Below, piece after piece: positions 45,573 through 53,392 of a stretch of 64,000 nt of DNA. Source of the DNA: Marivivens sp. LCG002. GTDB taxonomy: Bacteria > Pseudomonadota > Alphaproteobacteria > Rhodobacterales > Rhodobacteraceae. A model generated the notes under the pieces. It was not told the origin of the DNA, ran no database searches, and saw only the letters and a list, made by a program, of their open reading frames with translations. The translations under genes and the position numbers were made by a program. The DNA lies in assembly GCF_030264275.1 (NCBI RefSeq), contig NZ_CP127165.1, forward strand, positions 2,870,018 to 2,934,017, written 5' to 3'. How positions within the stretch are numbered: position 1 is the stretch's first letter; every line of letters begins with the position of its first letter.

Positions 45573-47250
45573 CCCAAGCCAAAACTTGGGCCGCTCGCTC
45601 CATATTCGCTGGTTGGCGATTGCCGTTCTGGTGGTCGCCGCCAGCGTTTTGCTTTCTGGTTTGCTGGGTGTGGTTCTGCCCGCATTCGGCATCTTTCCCG
45701 TGCTTGGCCGCACTGAGCCGTCCCTTTTATTCCTGAAGTCGGCGCTTTCGGTTCCGGGCGTGTGGCGTGCGATGCTCCTTTCATTGGGAACAGGTCTTCT
45801 CTCTACCGCACTTGCTTGCGTGGCGACGCTGCTGCTCCTCGCAGCACTGACACGGCACGCACGCTTTAACCGATTGCTCGAGTTTGCTGCGCCACTTCTC
45901 GCGGTGCCTCATGCTGCAGCGGCATTCGGCATAGCCTTTGTAATTGCTCCATCAGGTTGGGCTGTTCGGCTTTTCGCAAATTTGGCGGGCTTTGATCGCC
46001 CGCCCGACGTCGTCATTCTCAATGATCCTTTCGGGCTCTCTCTTGTTTTGGGGCTTGCGGCCAAGGAAATCCCTTTTCTCCTCTTGATGGCCGTTACAGC
46101 CCTGTCCCAGACCCGACCTGCTCAAAGCGCCAGGATATTCTCCTCGCTTGGCTACGATCATGTCACGGGGTGGCTCAAGGTCATTGCCCCCCAAGTCTAT
46201 CATCGCATACGGCTTCCGATCTTTGCGGTGCTCTGCTTTTCGGTTTCGGTGGTCGACGTTGCACTCATCCTCGGACCTTCGACACCTCCCACGCTTTCCG
46301 TGTTGATCACCCGTTTCATGTCCGCCCCAGACCTCAGCGAACGACTGGTCGGATCAGCGCTCGCCGTGATCCAATTCGGCGTTCTCCTCATCGCGTTTCT
46401 TGCTTGGCTTTCGCTCGAGAGACTTTCGTCTCTGTTCCTCAAAAAATGGATCAATAGCGGCAGGCGTCATGGCGCGCAGCGGCTGGTAAACGCGGCTGTG
46501 ATTTTTGTCTTCGGCCTTATGTCGGTTCTGGCCGTTGGGATCGTATCGCTTGTCGTCTGGTCGTTTGCAGGTTTCTGGAGCTTTCCCGACCTCTGGCCCG
46601 ATCAACTAACGGCAAAGAACTGGACCCGCTTCGGTCCCGAGGCGCTCGCCGTTCTCGGTCCGACACTTGCTGTTGCGACTGTGTCGAGCGCTGTTTCATA
46701 CGGGCTCGCCCTCTTGTTGCTGAACGGCGCTCAAAAGTTTCTTGGTTTCATCTACCTCGCGCTCCTGCTGCCGCAGGTCGTCTTTCTACCTGGGATCGCG
46801 AATCTGATGCTCGCTATGGATATCGGCGCTTCCTTCTGGGCTGTTGTTTCCGTCCATATTCTGTTCGTTCTGCCTTATATGGTGCTGGCGCTATATGGTC
46901 CGTTCAACGGTATTGACCCTCGGTATCGGTCGATTGCGCTGGGGCTCGGCGTTCACCCCTTCAGGGTCTTTTTGACCGTGACGCTTCCGATGCTTTTGGG
47001 TCCGAGTTTGGCTGCTCTTGCGATCGGGTTCGCCGTATCCGTGGCGCAATATCTTCCGACGCTCCTAATTGGCGCGGGACGGGTTGTAACGATCACCACC
47101 GAAGCGGTTGCACTAGCATCGGGGGGGGATCGTCGGGTGATTGGTCTTTATGGCCTTGTGCAAACGCTTGCCGCAGTGCTTCCTTTCGGGGTGGCGATCA
47201 TCCTACCCGCTGTGATCTGGCGCAATAGAAAGGGAATGCAAAATGGATGA
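45562..47250 (+). CDS. ynjC: ABC transporter permease, YnjC-like, two fused permease halves
   Basis: This 562-residue membrane protein has about 12 helices, built from two binding-protein-dependent permease domains in tandem. Each half carries the EAA-type loop, one near SARIFSSLGYDHVTGWLKVIAP and the other near YRSIALGLGVHPFRVFLTVTLP. A fused permease is the YnjC plan. The start is GTG at 45562, within the end of ynjB. Its 3' end overlaps the ATPase gene by 8 bases. Confidence 0.88.
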   Translation: MQTDPSQNLGRSLHIRWLAIAVLVVAASVLLSGLLGVVLPAFGIFPVLGRTEPSLLFLKSALSVPGVWRAMLLSLGTGLLSTALACVATLLLLAALTRHARFNRLLEFAAPLLAVPHAAAAFGIAFVIAPSGWAVRLFANLAGFDRPPDVVILNDPFGLSLVLGLAAKEIPFLLLMAVTALSQTRPAQSARIFSSLGYDHVTGWLKVIAPQVYHRIRLPIFAVLCFSVSVVDVALILGPSTPPTLSVLITRFMSAPDLSERLVGSALAVIQFGVLLIAFLAWLSLERLSSLFLKKWINSGRRHGAQRLVNAAVIFVFGLMSVLAVGIVSLVVWSFAGFWSFPDLWPDQLTAKNWTRFGPEALAVLGPTLAVATVSSAVSYGLALLLLNGAQKFLGFIYLALLLPQVVFLPGIANLMLAMDIGASFWAVVSVHILFVLPYMVLALYGPFNGIDPRYRSIALGLGVHPFRVFLTVTLPMLLGPSLAALAIGFAVSVAQYLPTLLIGAGRVVTITTEAVALASGGDRRVIGLYGLVQTLAAVLPFGVAIILPAVIWRNRKGMQNG

Positions 47251-47866
47251 GACGCTCACCGTTCGTGCGCTCAGAATTTCGTTGGACAACAGGCCCCTTC
47301 TCGAGCTGGATTTCCAAGTCCCGCCATCACGGATTTTGACGATCATGGGACCCTCTGGCGCGGGCAAGTCGACGCTGCTGGCTTGGATGACGGGCCATCT
47401 TTCGCCTGAATTCACGGCAGAAGGCCGCATTTCCCTCGGGGACAAGGACCTCACCGAGGTTCCACCGCATTTGCGCAACATCGGAATTCTGTTTCAAGAC
47501 CCGCTGTTGTTTCCGCACATGTCTGTGGGCGGCAATATCGCCTTTGGCCTGCGCGATCCAAGCGATCGGGACCTCGCCGTTAGAACCGCCCTGTCCCAAG
47601 TCGATCTCGAGGGCTTTGAAACCCGTGATCCAGAAACGCTCTCGGGGGGCCAAAAGGCGCGGGTTGCCCTGATGCGAGCGCTCGTTGCAAAACCCCAAGC
47701 GCTTCTGCTCGACGAGCCGTTTTCCAAGCTCGACAACGCGCTGCGCGACACGGTCCGACGTCTGGTGTTCGATCGCATAAAAGAACGCGGAATTCCCGCG
47801 GTTCTGGTCACCCATGATGAAGGGGATGCGCTCGCCGCAGGTGGGCCGATCATCACTCTCGGCTGA
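47243..47866 (+). CDS. ynjD: ABC transporter ATP-binding protein, YnjD-like
   Basis: This 207-residue ATPase has Walker A GPSGAGKS (36-43), the Q-loop LFQDPLLF, the signature LSGGQKARVALMRAL, Walker B LLLDEPFSKLD and the switch histidine in LVTHDEGDA. It is short, with no regulatory C-terminal domain, like E. coli YnjD. It completes the transporter operon. Its TGA is directly followed by the stop of the convergent RutR-like gene (TGATCA). Confidence 0.92.
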   Translation: MDETLTVRALRISLDNRPLLELDFQVPPSRILTIMGPSGAGKSTLLAWMTGHLSPEFTAEGRISLGDKDLTEVPPHLRNIGILFQDPLLFPHMSVGGNIAFGLRDPSDRDLAVRTALSQVDLEGFETRDPETLSGGQKARVALMRALVAKPQALLLDEPFSKLDNALRDTVRRLVFDRIKERGIPAVLVTHDEGDALAAGGPIITLG

Positions 47867-48475
47867 TCAGGGCGTTAGAAGCTTGGTAAAGATCTGTTCC
47901 AGATGCCTGCTCGCCCCGGGAAACGGGTCCTTGTCGCCCAAGACAGCGCGCACCTGAACGTCAAAGTCCGCATAATGCTGGGTAAGCGCCCAAATCGAAA
48001 AAATGAGGTGATAGGGATCGACATCGGCAATCTTGCCTTGCTCGTGCCATTTGCGGATCACCTTGGATTTTTCGTCCACTAGCTTGCGAAGGTCCCCCGT
48101 CAAATCCTGTTGGATACGCGGTGCACCTTGGAGGATTTCATTTGCGAACAGACGGCTCTCGCGCGGATAGTCACGTGACATATCCATTTTGCGGCGGACA
48201 TATCCCATGATTTCGTCAATCGGTTTGCCTTCGGGATCGAGCTCTCGAAGTGGATCAAGCCACGTATCAAGCAAGGTTTCCAGAAGCTCGATATAAATCG
48301 CCTCTTTCGAGGTGAAATAATAAAGTAGATTGGGCTTTGAGAGCCCCGCACTTTCTGCGATCATATCGAGAGTGGCGCCGCGAAAGCCGTATTGCGAAAA
48401 GACATCCAGCGCCGCTTCGAGAATCGAGCCACGATTGCGTTCCTGAATGCGAGTGCGAGGCTTGACGTCCGACAT
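47867..48475 (-). CDS. TetR-family regulator, RutR-like
   Basis: This 202-residue TetR-type regulator has the helix-turn-helix LDMIAESAGLSKPNLLYYF. The C-terminal signature FSIWALTQHYADFDVQVRAV is characteristic of RutR, the uracil-responsive regulator of pyrimidine use. No rut or reductive pyrimidine genes lie nearby, so its targets are elsewhere or include itself. The 26-bp palindrome 43-68 bases upstream of its ATG contains the exact RutR box known from E. coli. The ATG at 48475 starts MSDVKPRTR. Confidence 0.85.
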   Translation of the reverse strand: MSDVKPRTRIQERNRGSILEAALDVFSQYGFRGATLDMIAESAGLSKPNLLYYFTSKEAIYIELLETLLDTWLDPLRELDPEGKPIDEIMGYVRRKMDMSRDYPRESRLFANEILQGAPRIQQDLTGDLRKLVDEKSKVIRKWHEQGKIADVDPYHLIFSIWALTQHYADFDVQVRAVLGDKDPFPGASRHLEQIFTKLLTP

Positions 48476-48517
48476 GCGTTTCCAATGGCGATAAAACCGG
48501 TTCAAGCCTAGATTTCC

Positions 48518-48543
48518 AAATATTGACCAAATGGTCAATATTT
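48518..48543. promoter_or_regulatory. RutR-type operator, perfect 26-bp palindrome
   Basis: AAATATTGACCA (48518-48529) and TGGTCAATATTT (48532-48543) are exact inverse complements around AA. The core TTGACCA-N2-TGGTCAA is the E. coli RutR consensus. It sits between the RutR-like gene and the divergent lipoprotein gene and could control both. Confidence 0.8.
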
Positions 48544-48627
48544 ATGATCACTTTGAACCTTGGCCCGATTTGACCTCTCCGCTATCAATGCCAAATAGCA
48601 AAATGGAATTTGGATAGGGCGTTTGTA

Positions 48628-48870
48628 ATGAGAATGATTTTGGGTCTCGTCGGTTTGATGCTGGTTTCGGCCTGTCAGGTCGATCAATCCGCTTTGACCA
48701 AAGAGGAACTCAGCTCGCCCCAAGTGATCGCAGCGCTTCCCGCGGGTGTGCCGACCGACATCGTCTTCAAGAGCGAAGACGGTTGTTACGCCTATGCCAT
48801 AGAAGAAACGGACCCTTTGGTGGGCTATCCGCTCCGCGATCGGAACGGCAATCCGGTCTGTCCGAATTAA
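48628..48870 (+). CDS. Small predicted lipoprotein
   Basis: This 80-residue protein has a lipoprotein signal peptide. Residues 1-15 are hydrophobic, with the lipobox LVSA before Cys16, so a mature lipoprotein of 65 residues would be anchored at the membrane. Two further cysteines, in DGCYAY and NPVCPN, could form a disulfide. The conserved-looking end PLRDRNGNPVCPN is found in short lipoproteins of this family, but I do not know a function. An upstream in-frame ATG exists at 48610. It is divergent from the RutR-like gene. Confidence 0.72.
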   Translation: MRMILGLVGLMLVSACQVDQSALTKEELSSPQVIAALPAGVPTDIVFKSEDGCYAYAIEETDPLVGYPLRDRNGNPVCPN

Positions 48871-48928
48871 ATTCACGACCCCGTATTATCCCGATTGATG
48901 AACGGCACGAAATTCACTAGTATGCCAT

Positions 48929-48942
48929 CCAAAGCGCTTTGG
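48929..48942. promoter_or_regulatory. LacI-type operator upstream of thuA
   Basis: CCAAAGCGCTTTGG is a perfect 14-bp palindrome with the central CG typical of LacI-family operators. A second AGCGCT core follows at 48944-48949. The site ends 21 bases before the thuA start. No LacI-family gene is in the window. Confidence 0.6.
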
Positions 48943-48963
48943 AAGCGCTCTGAGGAGAAAAAC

Positions 48964-49749
48964 ATGACAATTAGAACCGTTGTTTGGGGCGAAAACGTCC
49001 ACGAGCAAAAGAACAAAGTCGTTGCGGGAATTTACCCGAACGGCATGCACAACTGCATCGCGGACGCTCTGAATAAGGATGCGGATATTACTGCAACGAC
49101 CGCTGTGCTTCAGGACCCCGAACATGGTCTCACCAAAGAGCGCCTTGAACAAACCGACGTTTTGCTGTGGTGGGGTCACGCGGCGCATGGTGACGTGAGC
49201 GACGAAGTCGTCGAGCGTGTTGCCGAAGCCGTCTGGTCGGGCATGGGTCTGATCGTGCTCCATTCGGGCCACTTCGCCAAAATCTTCAAGCGTCTGATGG
49301 GCACGCCGTGCAACCTCACTTGGCGCGAAGCAGGCGAGCGCGAGCGTCTTTGGCTGACCTCTCGCAATCATCCCATCGCAGCGGGACTCCCCGATAGCTT
49401 CGAACTTGAAAACGAAGAGATGTACGGCGAACCTTTCGGCATCCCCGAGCCTCTTGAAACGGTGTTCATCAGCTGGTTCCAAGGCGGAGAAGTGTTCCGT
49501 TCGGGCGTGACCTACAAGCGCGGCGCGGGCAATGTTTTCTACTTCCGTCCCGGTCACGAAACTTATCCGACCTATCACGATGCGAATGTGCAAAAGGTCC
49601 TGAGCAATGCCGTAAAGTGGGCCTATAACCCCGCTGCCCGCATCGCGAACCCGACCGATGCTCCGAATGTTCCTGTGGATGTCGCTCCCGAGAAAATCGA
49701 AGAGCGCGGCCCACGTCTGCATCATGATGGCGAAGAGGGCTTCCGTTGA
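48964..49749 (+). CDS. thuA: ThuA-domain protein
   Basis: This 261-residue protein has the ThuA fold, related to class I glutamine amidotransferases. Features are VVWGENVHEQ at the N-terminus, VLLWWGHAAHG, LIVLHSGHFAKIFKRLMG and a C-terminal GNVFYFRPGHETYPTYH. In rhizobia, ThuA and ThuB serve trehalose and related disaccharide use through 3-keto intermediates. GAGGAG precedes the ATG at 48964. The stop overlaps the next gene's ATG by one base, so the pair is co-translated. Confidence 0.88.
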   Translation: MTIRTVVWGENVHEQKNKVVAGIYPNGMHNCIADALNKDADITATTAVLQDPEHGLTKERLEQTDVLLWWGHAAHGDVSDEVVERVAEAVWSGMGLIVLHSGHFAKIFKRLMGTPCNLTWREAGERERLWLTSRNHPIAAGLPDSFELENEEMYGEPFGIPEPLETVFISWFQGGEVFRSGVTYKRGAGNVFYFRPGHETYPTYHDANVQKVLSNAVKWAYNPAARIANPTDAPNVPVDVAPEKIEERGPRLHHDGEEGFR

Positions 49750-50801
49750 TGTCGCTCAGGGTCATTATCGTCGGAACGGGCGGCATGGCGAATTTCCACG
49801 CCGAAACCTTTTCCAAAATCGACGGCGTCGAAATCGTGGCAGGGATCGACACCAACGCCGACCGTCTCTCCGCATTCTGCGCCAAGCATGGAATCCCGCA
49901 CGGATTCTCCAATCTGGAAGAAGCGCTGGCTTGGGGCGAATTCGATGCTGCCACCAACGTGACGCCCGACTCTGTGCACTACATGACGACCATGCCTCTG
50001 CTTGGTGCGGGCAAACATGTGCTCTGTGAAAAGCCCCTCGCGACAGACTACGCTCAGGCGCTTGAAATGGCGCAAGCCGCTCACAAGGCCGGCGTGGTCA
50101 ACATGATCAACCTGACCTATCGCAACGGCGCATGTCTGTCCCACGCGGCCAAACTGATCGCCGAAGGTGCAATCGGAGAGGTTCGCCATTTCGAAGCCTC
50201 CTATCTCCAGAGCTGGCTCACGCAGCCCGCTTGGGGAGAATGGTCGACCGACTCCACATGGTTGTGGCGCCTTTCGACAGCGCATGGTTCCAAGGGTGTT
50301 CTGGGCGACGTCGGCGTTCACATCCTCGACTTTGCGACCTTTGCTGCTGGGTCCGAGGTGAGCGACATGTCTTGCCGTCTTGTCACCTTCGACAAGGCCG
50401 AGGGCGGTAAAATCGGTGAATATGTTCTCGATGCCAACGACAGCATGTCGATGCATGTGCGTCTTGGGAACGGAGCGATGGGCGTCATTCACGCGAGCCG
50501 ATTTGCCACGGGCCACTTCAATGACCTGTCACTGAGGATCTTCGGCACCAAAGGCGCGATCGAGGTGAAAGACGTCAAAAACGTCAGCTCGATGCGCGTT
50601 TGCCTTGGCGAGGACATCCACGGCCCTAACTGGACCGAGGTAGAAGCCCCGAGAACTCCGTCGATCATCGAAAAGTTTGTCGATGCCATCCGCACGGGCA
50701 AAGCGGCGGAACCTGACTTTGCGCGCGGTGCAGCGCTCCAAAAGGCGCTCGATACCGCTGTGGATTCTGATGCACAGAACGGACTCTCTCTGTCCGTTTG
50801 A
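49749..50801 (+). CDS. thuB: Gfo/Idh/MocA-family sugar oxidoreductase, ThuB-like
   Basis: This 350-residue NAD(P)-dependent oxidoreductase has the dinucleotide loop IIVGTGGMANFHAE near the N-terminus, the signature HVLCEKPLATD with its lysine, and GVLGDVGVHILDF with an aspartate and histidine in the active site. Paired with ThuA, it most likely oxidises or interconverts a keto-sugar. The ATG at 49749 shares one base with the thuA stop; a TTG one codon earlier is an alternative. The sugar transporter genes that accompany thuAB in rhizobia are not adjacent. Confidence 0.88.
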   Translation: MSLRVIIVGTGGMANFHAETFSKIDGVEIVAGIDTNADRLSAFCAKHGIPHGFSNLEEALAWGEFDAATNVTPDSVHYMTTMPLLGAGKHVLCEKPLATDYAQALEMAQAAHKAGVVNMINLTYRNGACLSHAAKLIAEGAIGEVRHFEASYLQSWLTQPAWGEWSTDSTWLWRLSTAHGSKGVLGDVGVHILDFATFAAGSEVSDMSCRLVTFDKAEGGKIGEYVLDANDSMSMHVRLGNGAMGVIHASRFATGHFNDLSLRIFGTKGAIEVKDVKNVSSMRVCLGEDIHGPNWTEVEAPRTPSIIEKFVDAIRTGKAAEPDFARGAALQKALDTAVDSDAQNGLSLSV

Positions 50802-50818
50802 GCGCAAGACTTTTGACA

Positions 50819-50859
50819 CCCTAGGTGGTTTACGCTTCATTGAAGAAAACCACCTAGGG
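50819..50859 (+). promoter_or_regulatory. Long hairpin occluding the ribosome binding site of the gene at 50867
   Basis: The 13-bp arms at 50819-50831 and 50847-50859 are exact inverse complements. The loop holds another small stem, CTTCA/TGAAG. The right arm includes the AGGGG that would be the Shine-Dalgarno of the ATG at 50867. No T-run follows, so this is not a classic terminator. Confidence 0.6.
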
Positions 50860-50866
50860 GCTTGTC

Positions 50867-51646
50867 ATGGAACTCTCTGTTCGATTTGAAAATACGCGCG
50901 ATCTGCCTGCTTCGAGCGGGCCAGTTACCGTAGGTTGGTTTCTCAACGACCCCAAAGGCGGCGTGATCTACTATCCGCCCGAACGCTTCCGCGGTGCCGA
51001 GAAAAACAAGCTCCACGCCAAATCCGCGTCGCGCTGTCCAGCGGTCATCAACCTCGAAAGCCGGTATTTCGTTATTCGCTGCCCCTATGATCTCAATCTC
51101 GAGTTCATCCGAGACAAGGACGGCAAGCCGGGTCTGCGTAACCTGAACGGCGATGCGAGCGGGATCAGAGCCAAGAAGCTTGGTGAAAAGCTCCACATCA
51201 CGCCCGAGCGTGAATGGCGTTACCCCGATATTCCGACGATCCAGTTGAGCCTTCCCTATATCTTTATCTCGGACGAGCCGGTCTATGCGTCACAGCTCAG
51301 TCCCTTTATGCACTTCACCAAAAACCCGATGCCGGGCACTATCTTTGGGGGGCGTTTCCCGATCAACGTCTGGCCGCGTCCGCTCATGTGGGCGTTCGAG
51401 TGGCACGACACCACCCAACCTCTCAAGATCAATCGCGGCGATCCACTGTTCTACATCAACTTCGAAACCATGCCGCAGGATCGCGGCGTTGTCGTGACCG
51501 AGGCCGAGGTCACCCCCGAACTCAAGGACTATGTGGAATATATCTCGGGCGCCGTGAACTATGTGAACCAGACGTTCTCGCTCTTTGAACAGGCCGAAGC
51601 CGCGCGTCCCAAGACACTTGTAACGCCCAAAAAGCGCAGGGAATGA
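50867..51646 (+). CDS. Conserved-looking protein of unknown function
   Basis: I do not recognise this 259-residue protein. It has no signal peptide or membrane helix and looks globular and cytoplasmic. Aromatic and proline-rich patches are notable, such as VIYYPPERFRG, RYFVIRCPYDLNLEF and a central NVWPRPLMWAFEWHD. The C-terminus is basic. One base separates it from the TPR glycosyltransferase gene, so it belongs to the glycan operon and may act on a glycan or its carrier. Its start is buried in a hairpin. Confidence 0.8.
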   Translation: MELSVRFENTRDLPASSGPVTVGWFLNDPKGGVIYYPPERFRGAEKNKLHAKSASRCPAVINLESRYFVIRCPYDLNLEFIRDKDGKPGLRNLNGDASGIRAKKLGEKLHITPEREWRYPDIPTIQLSLPYIFISDEPVYASQLSPFMHFTKNPMPGTIFGGRFPINVWPRPLMWAFEWHDTTQPLKINRGDPLFYINFETMPQDRGVVVTEAEVTPELKDYVEYISGAVNYVNQTFSLFEQAEAARPKTLVTPKKRRE

Positions 51647-51647
51647 C

Positions 51648-52997
51648 GTGTCCGACTCCCTTTACAAGCAAGCATCGGCCGCTCAAGCCGCAGGCGACAA
51701 CGAAGCCGCGCTCAAACATCTGACCGACTATTTGATCGACCATCCCAAGGATGGTCTTGCTTGGTCGCGGCTGGGCTCCATTCTTAGAACGCTCAAACAG
51801 CACGAAAACGCCCTGCGTGCGCATCGCCGAGCCTTCGAGCTTAGCCCGCGCAACGGATCTGTCGCCAACAATCTGGCCAATATCCTCTCCGATCTTGGGC
51901 ATTATGACGAAAGCATCCGTCTGCGTTCGCTCATCCTGAACGCCAAGCCCGACGATACAAATCAACTTTCGATGATCGGTCGCTGCTTGCGAAGTGCAGG
52001 ACGGTATCGGGATGCAATCAACTTTCTGGAGCGCGCGCTTTCCGCACATCCGAGCGATCCCGAAATCCGCATCCAGCTCGCCTTTGCCCAGCTCGGCAAG
52101 GGTGATTACAAAGCGGGCTTTGCCAATTACGACGCGCGCTGGCGCACCAAAGAGATCAAGCTTCCAAAGCTCGACTTTCCGCGCTGGTCGGGTCAGGATC
52201 TTGGTGGAAAACGGGTGCTTGTCATGCCGGAGCAGGGGTTCGGCGACTTTATCCTGACGATCCGTCTTCTACCGCTCCTCAAAGCGCGCGGCGCGCATGT
52301 GAGCGTTCTGGCCAAGAAACCGCTTCTGCCTTTGCTCGGCTCGCTCAAGGGCTGTGACGAAGTCCGCGAAAGCTATTCCAAGTCCGAAAAATTCGACTAT
52401 TGGCTGAGCCTCTTCGATCTTCCGCTCCTCGGTCTCGAGGATCGGGACGACATTCCCGAACCGACCAAGCTCCAAATCCCGGATGACAGTATCGAGCGGG
52501 CCCGAACGTTTACCGCCCCATACAGCGACCGTTTCAAAATCGGTGTCGTCTGGACAGGATCAACGACCTACAAGGGCAATAGCTTCCGCTCTTTCAGCCA
52601 TCGTGATTTTCTCCCGCTGACCGATCTTCCACGCGCCCAACTTTTCTCTCTCTACAAAGGCCCCGAGCTGGCCCCGTACGAGGCCGACGGCACCGCAGCG
52701 CTCATCCTGAATGCTGCCGCACATGATCGGCATTTCGGTGATTGCGCTGCGATGATGAGGGAAATGGACCTTGTCATCACCTCGGATACGGCCACCGCGC
52801 ATATTGCGGGTTCGCTCGGAATTCCGACATGGGTTCTCCTTCATTGGGACTCATTCTGGGTCTACACCCATACGGGAACGACAACCCCTTGGTATCCATC
52901 CATGCGCCTTTTCCGCCAACCCGTGCCCCGCGACTGGCAAAGCGTTCAAGACGCGGTCCTTGCGGCATTGGACACAGAATTTGGTTTGAGAGCATGA
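51648..52997 (+). CDS. TPR-repeat glycosyltransferase-like protein
   Basis: The 449-residue protein begins with about four TPR repeats (residues 1-150, for example NLANILSDLGHYDESIRL). A GT-B type domain of the heptosyltransferase-like (GT9/GT41) kind follows. The domain shows RVLVMPEQGFGDFILTIRLL at its start and DLVITSDTATAHIAGSLG, the nucleotide-sugar site, near residue 370. It would glycosylate proteins or glycans in the cytoplasm. Start GTG at 51648. The stop overlaps the DUF6165 gene as ATGA. Confidence 0.85.
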   Translation: MSDSLYKQASAAQAAGDNEAALKHLTDYLIDHPKDGLAWSRLGSILRTLKQHENALRAHRRAFELSPRNGSVANNLANILSDLGHYDESIRLRSLILNAKPDDTNQLSMIGRCLRSAGRYRDAINFLERALSAHPSDPEIRIQLAFAQLGKGDYKAGFANYDARWRTKEIKLPKLDFPRWSGQDLGGKRVLVMPEQGFGDFILTIRLLPLLKARGAHVSVLAKKPLLPLLGSLKGCDEVRESYSKSEKFDYWLSLFDLPLLGLEDRDDIPEPTKLQIPDDSIERARTFTAPYSDRFKIGVVWTGSTTYKGNSFRSFSHRDFLPLTDLPRAQLFSLYKGPELAPYEADGTAALILNAAAHDRHFGDCAAMMREMDLVITSDTATAHIAGSLGIPTWVLLHWDSFWVYTHTGTTTPWYPSMRLFRQPVPRDWQSVQDAVLAALDTEFGLRA

Positions 52998-53392
52998 ACA
53001 CAATCCTTACCCCGACCTCCCCTGGTGAACTGATCGACAAGCTCACGATCCTCAGGATCAAGTCCGAGCAGATCTCCGACGAGGCCAAACTTTCCAACAT
53101 CCGTCACGAGCAAGACGTTCTCGCCAAAGTCGCCCAAGAGGCCATGCCCGACTCTTCAGAACTCACTTCGCTTTGGGACGAACTCTACGCCATCAACTGC
53201 AAACTTTGGGTGATCGAAGACGATATCCGCGCCTGTGAAGCGAACAAGGATTTCGGCCCAACCTTTATTGAACTCGCCCGCGCGGTCTATTTTACCAATG
53301 ACCTGCGCGCCGTCGTGAAGAAAAAGATCAACCTTCTGCTCGGCTCCGACCTAGTCGAGGAAAAGTCCTATCACTCGACCGAGGCCTCATAG
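52994..53392 (+). CDS. DUF6165 family protein
   Basis: This 132-residue helical protein is of DUF6165 type, with the N-terminal signature PTSPGELIDKLTILRIKSEQ and a conserved WDELYAINCKLWVIEDDIR. The function is unknown. Members are found among surface-glycan and glycosyltransferase genes, which matches this place. Its ATG overlaps the upstream stop (ATGA) and its TAG shares one base with the GTG of the next gene, so translation is coupled on both sides. Confidence 0.83.
   Translation: MNTILTPTSPGELIDKLTILRIKSEQISDEAKLSNIRHEQDVLAKVAQEAMPDSSELTSLWDELYAINCKLWVIEDDIRACEANKDFGPTFIELARAVYFTNDLRAVVKKKINLLLGSDLVEEKSYHSTEAS

Noticed and set aside
50811..50866. Standard rho-independent terminator of thuB
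   Set aside because: The stem is strong, but no T-run follows and the right arm contains the next gene's ribosome binding site, so a simple terminator is not the best reading.
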